Source of the DNA: Jaapia argillacea MUCL 33604
Taxonomy: Eukaryota > Basidiomycota > Agaricomycetes > Jaapiales > Jaapiaceae
Reading direction: 5' to 3'
Length of the DNA: 23,547 nucleotides
NCBI GenBank assembly: GCA_000697665.1
Contig: KL197781.1
Span: forward strand, 1-23,547
In this document: positions 21,121 to 23,547 of the stretch, one piece after another
Numbering within the stretch: the stretch's first letter is position 1
Layout: each line of letters begins with the position of its first letter
Translations under genes and position numbers: made by a program
Notes under the pieces: model-generated
Seen by the model: only the letters and a program-made list of their open reading frames with translations
Told to the model about the DNA's origin: nothing
Databases searched by the model: none

Positions 21121-21497
21121 CCTTGCTTTCGAGGGATCCCCTTCGAGGAGGTGTATATACTCTCTTGGACTACCCTCATGGCTGATATGGCGTCAGTGCA
21201 AGGCGTCACAGTCGCGTTCGCTTCACCCAACTTCGCGAATTATACTTCAATCAGAGCTTGTGTCCAGTCGCTCAAGTATTTGGAATCTCTACATGTTGGC
21301 GTTCTCTTCACGCGAGACAATGATGCCGTCGTGACACTGCGGCCGTAGACTACAGTGTGGTTGCATTGACATTGGGCGCTTATTTCCAATCCAGGTCCCG
21401 CACCATCATACGGCATATGTCCGTTAGACGTGCTCTGTAGCTGTGCACAATCGCAAGTGGATTTAAATGGCTTTGACCTCAACTCCCCCAATCCATC
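21121..21497. other. Intergenic region between K2 and K3 fragment
   Basis: The K2 3' end is followed by conserved block C (21186-21250) and then by sequence resembling the K1 5' flank. No additional gene is supported. Confidence 0.6.
21186..21250 (+). promoter_or_regulatory. Conserved upstream block, copy C (both core motifs mutated)
   Basis: The block aligns with copies A and B over about 60 bases (AAGGCGTCACAGTC is shared with A). However, TGACGTCA is TGGCGTCA (21188-21195) and CACGTG is CGCGTT (21213-21218). It starts 312 bases upstream of the K3 ATG. Loss of both palindromes fits a decaying, possibly unexpressed gene. Confidence 0.65.
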
Positions 21498-22540
21498 ATG
21501 CCTGTACATCCCTCTCTGGAGCTCCCGTGGTCTCACAGTCTCAGACGGTTCGTCAAATCTGAGCTCTATCGAGTTCCCCGAAGGCTGGAAGAACTTGCTC
21601 CTGAGATACAGCACTTTAAGGTGAGTCGGTCATCTTGGGTTGAAAATCTATGAGAGAAGCTTAGATTCGTTTCGCAGAACACTTACCTTAACCTCACTTC
21701 TCTCTGTTGTTATTATGTATCCGCCCTTTTACGGGGACGATATGCAGGAGATCGTTCGGCGTCTTCTGAAAAGGAGTTGTCAGAAGCTTTGGAGTACGAC
21801 CTAACTTGTTCACCTTTCGCTTCATTGGTGTTCTCAGCTTTCGTCAGATGGTGCCAGACGTTCATTCAAATGTCGGAAGCATGGATATCATCCCCCCCAA
21901 TTGCGGAGTACCGTAAGGTCGGGGATGATCTTCATAGTTTGGTTGATAACATACCCCAAAGCATGAAAGAATTGGACTCCAACCCAGGTACAGATGGGTC
22001 GGAGATATCAGGGTTTTATGACTTCCACAGAAGTATTGAAGAGAGTGTCGCCGAAATCGAGTCTTCTGTGAGTTGACTATGCTGCTCCTTTCCGGTGGTG
22101 TATACCATTAATTCTGGCTGAAGCAATTACCGAGTCAAACCCCCTACCCTCTCGCTGGCGAATCAGTCGATCAGGTATGTGTCGCTGTAGCTCTGTGCAG
22201 ACACTTGCCAGTATTTATGTCTTCGTAACCTTGCGGTCACTTTGACTTAAACCTTCAAGGGCGTTACCCATGTACCATTTTCTGAGGTGTGTCTCGTTAT
22301 GTCTTCTACCAAAGTATTGAAAAGAGAGTTGCCGAAATCCAGTCGTTTGTCGAACGGTCGCATTTTGTGAGTTGACTAAGCCGTTCCTTTCCGGATATGT
22401 ATATCATTATCTCTGACTGAAGGAATCACTGAGTCGAACCCCCTGCCCTCTCGCTGGCAAACCAGTCAATCAGGTATGTGTCGCTGCTCCTCTGTAGACC
22501 CTTCACTGTACCTATTTCCTCATAACCTTGCGGTCACTCT
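21498..22540 (+). pseudogene. K3: truncated copy of the K1 N-terminal module, without a kinase domain
   Basis: Exons 21498-21620, 21678-22067, 22124-22174 and 22260-22286 match K1 exons 1-4 in order, phase and almost in length (123/123, 390/393, 51/51, 27/27 bases). They encode MPVHPSLELPW, FVRWCQTFIQMSEAWISS, PQSMKELDSNPGTDGSEIS and QLPSQTPYPLAGESVDQ. The second internal unit is also present (51-base exon at 22423-22473, ESLSRTPCPLAGKPVNQ). After the following intron donor, similarity to K1 stops near 22540, and no kinase exon follows. The surviving exons carry no frameshift or stop, so a short decoy-like product is formally possible, but truncation and the damaged upstream motifs favour a pseudogene. 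Confidence 0.75.
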
Positions 22541-22667
22541 GTGTCACGTTCTTTTTACTTTTGATCACTTGACCCGTAGAACATTCGTTAGTATTCTGAC
22601 CAGTAGCACTAAGATCTCAGTATGACGCCTTATGTTACCACGGACTATTCTTAGGGTAGCCATGTAG

Positions 22668-22675
22668 TATATAAG
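22668..22675 (+). promoter_or_regulatory. TATA-box-like TATATAAG
   Basis: TATATAAG is the best TATA-like match I see on the plus strand near the right end of the array. It would drive transcription into the 22690-23144 frame. Evidence is the motif alone. Confidence 0.35.
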
Positions 22676-22689
22676 CTTGTACCATCTTA

Positions 22690-23144
22690 ATGCAAACCCC
22701 AGTCTTGAGCTGGTCTATTCCAAACCAGCCACTCTTGTGTGTCATCGGTCGACCTCATTACTCCTTGATCGCTATTCGCACTCCTCATCCAGCACTGCTG
22801 CCAGTCACATCCCTGGTTGTTGTTTGTTGCTGACATTAGCTCAAGACTTTCTCGTTACCAACCGCCCTTGTTGCTCGCATACGGCAGCGCAGGAGTATCC
22901 GACGTCGACACCGACCTACACCGCGTCAAGACGCTCGAGACTAGATTCGATATCCGACATATGCCCATCAAAATCTATACCAGCAAATATCGTTGCAGCT
23001 ACCTTCGCGACCCAGCCTATTCATACGCCGACGCCGTCCGTGGGCTTCGACTTCGACACGCCTTCGAACACTGGTCCTTCTGCAGGAAGTCCTACTGCAG
23101 GTACCACGACCGTTTCTGATCACTGCGTGGAAAAGCCCCCCTAA
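22690..23144 (+). CDS. Possible small two-exon gene of unknown function
   Basis: The reading frame ending in TAA at 23142-23144 is Thr/Ser/Pro-rich (TPTPSVGFDFDTPS, SAGSPTAGTTTVS) and looks disordered. A consistent model starts at ATG 22690 (MQTPVLSWSIP), splices from a GTTGTT donor near 22819 to the CAG before GAGTATCCG near 22890, and ends at 23144. The donor is weak. A TATATAAG motif at 22668-22675 lies only 15 bases before this ATG, too close for a normal TATA-to-start distance, so the true start may be further downstream. Nothing is recognised in the product. Confidence 0.3.
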
Positions 23145-23547
23145 AATACAAAAGCCGTTCTTCTGATTACTCCCACTTGCACACTCTCGGGTATCCCCGG
23201 TTTGTGTTGATCATCTTCGCCGGTGATCAGGTCTGGAATAAGCTTGTGTTTGAATAGCGGGCCGTCATACCCCTATCGCACTCGCAGGACTTCAAGCGAG
23301 TACAGTTGAAAGGTTTCCCACCCATCGTCGTCTACGTATTACATAAATAGAAAAATATCATAAGGCCGCAGTATAGAAGTCACGGTGCTAGTAGAGTGTT
23401 GACTAGACCCTGACACTGCGAAGAAGCGAAAGCTTGCAACACCCACGTAAAAGTAGATTCTTCCGGAACTTGTCTAGAGGCATAAGTCCGTTCCGACACT
23501 GCGGCAGACCCTAGGGATTTTCCCAGAATTTACTCGGCCCGGACCCG
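23145..23547. other. Right end of window, no supported feature
   Basis: About 400 bases with no convincing open frame, RNA gene or repeat. GACACTGCG occurs twice (about 23411 and 23494). The stretch may hold the 3' region of the small gene before it or the start of a gene outside the window. Confidence 0.5.

Overview
The window is nuclear DNA of a filamentous basidiomycete, most likely an Agaricomycete. Nearly every gene is cut by many introns of about 45-75 bases with GT...AG ends and CTAAC/CTGAC-like branch sites. Two families also point that way: tyrosine-kinase-like (TKL) kinases with HGDLKGAN catalytic loops, and the small membrane protein often annotated in mushrooms as 'calcofluor white hypersensitive protein'. 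I cannot place it in an order or genus. All exon models were made by hand from splice signals and reading-frame continuity; none was checked against transcripts or databases.

Layout. 1-1000 is repeat-rich, transposon-like DNA without a convincing gene. Gene A (+, about 1249-5333, 5' end unresolved) encodes a long Ser/Pro-rich, then acidic, then basic protein whose C-terminus resembles a widespread uncharacterised basidiomycete family. Gene B (+, 6152-7820) is a 473-residue protein made of two copies of one unknown domain, with introns at matching places in both. Gene C (-, 11754-8420) is an uncharacterised protein of about 874 residues in 13 exons. Gene D (-, 13592-12734) is the LEA-like, probably mitochondrial membrane protein.

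The right half (13726-22540) is a tandem array of TKL kinase genes. K1 (14691-18248) carries two complete kinase domains behind an N-terminal module. K2 (18624-21120) has a different N-terminus, two partial C-lobe remnants of kinase domain 1 and one intact kinase domain. K3 (21498-about 22540) is only the N-terminal module of K1 and is cut off before any kinase. About 280-310 bases upstream of each of the three start codons (after removing one insertion) lies a related block of about 60 bases. It holds TGACGTCA and CACGTG at a fixed 25-base offset in the K1 and K2 copies; both motifs are damaged in the truncated K3 copy. A 677-base element with 16-base terminal inverted repeats and 7-base direct repeats sits between this block and the K1 start. 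The K1/K3 N-terminal module itself contains an internal tandem duplication of a three-exon unit.

The most interesting material is this array: paralogous signalling genes remodelled by tandem duplication, domain loss, N-terminal replacement and transposon insertion, with a shared bipartite upstream site. I saw no tRNA, rRNA or CRISPR array.
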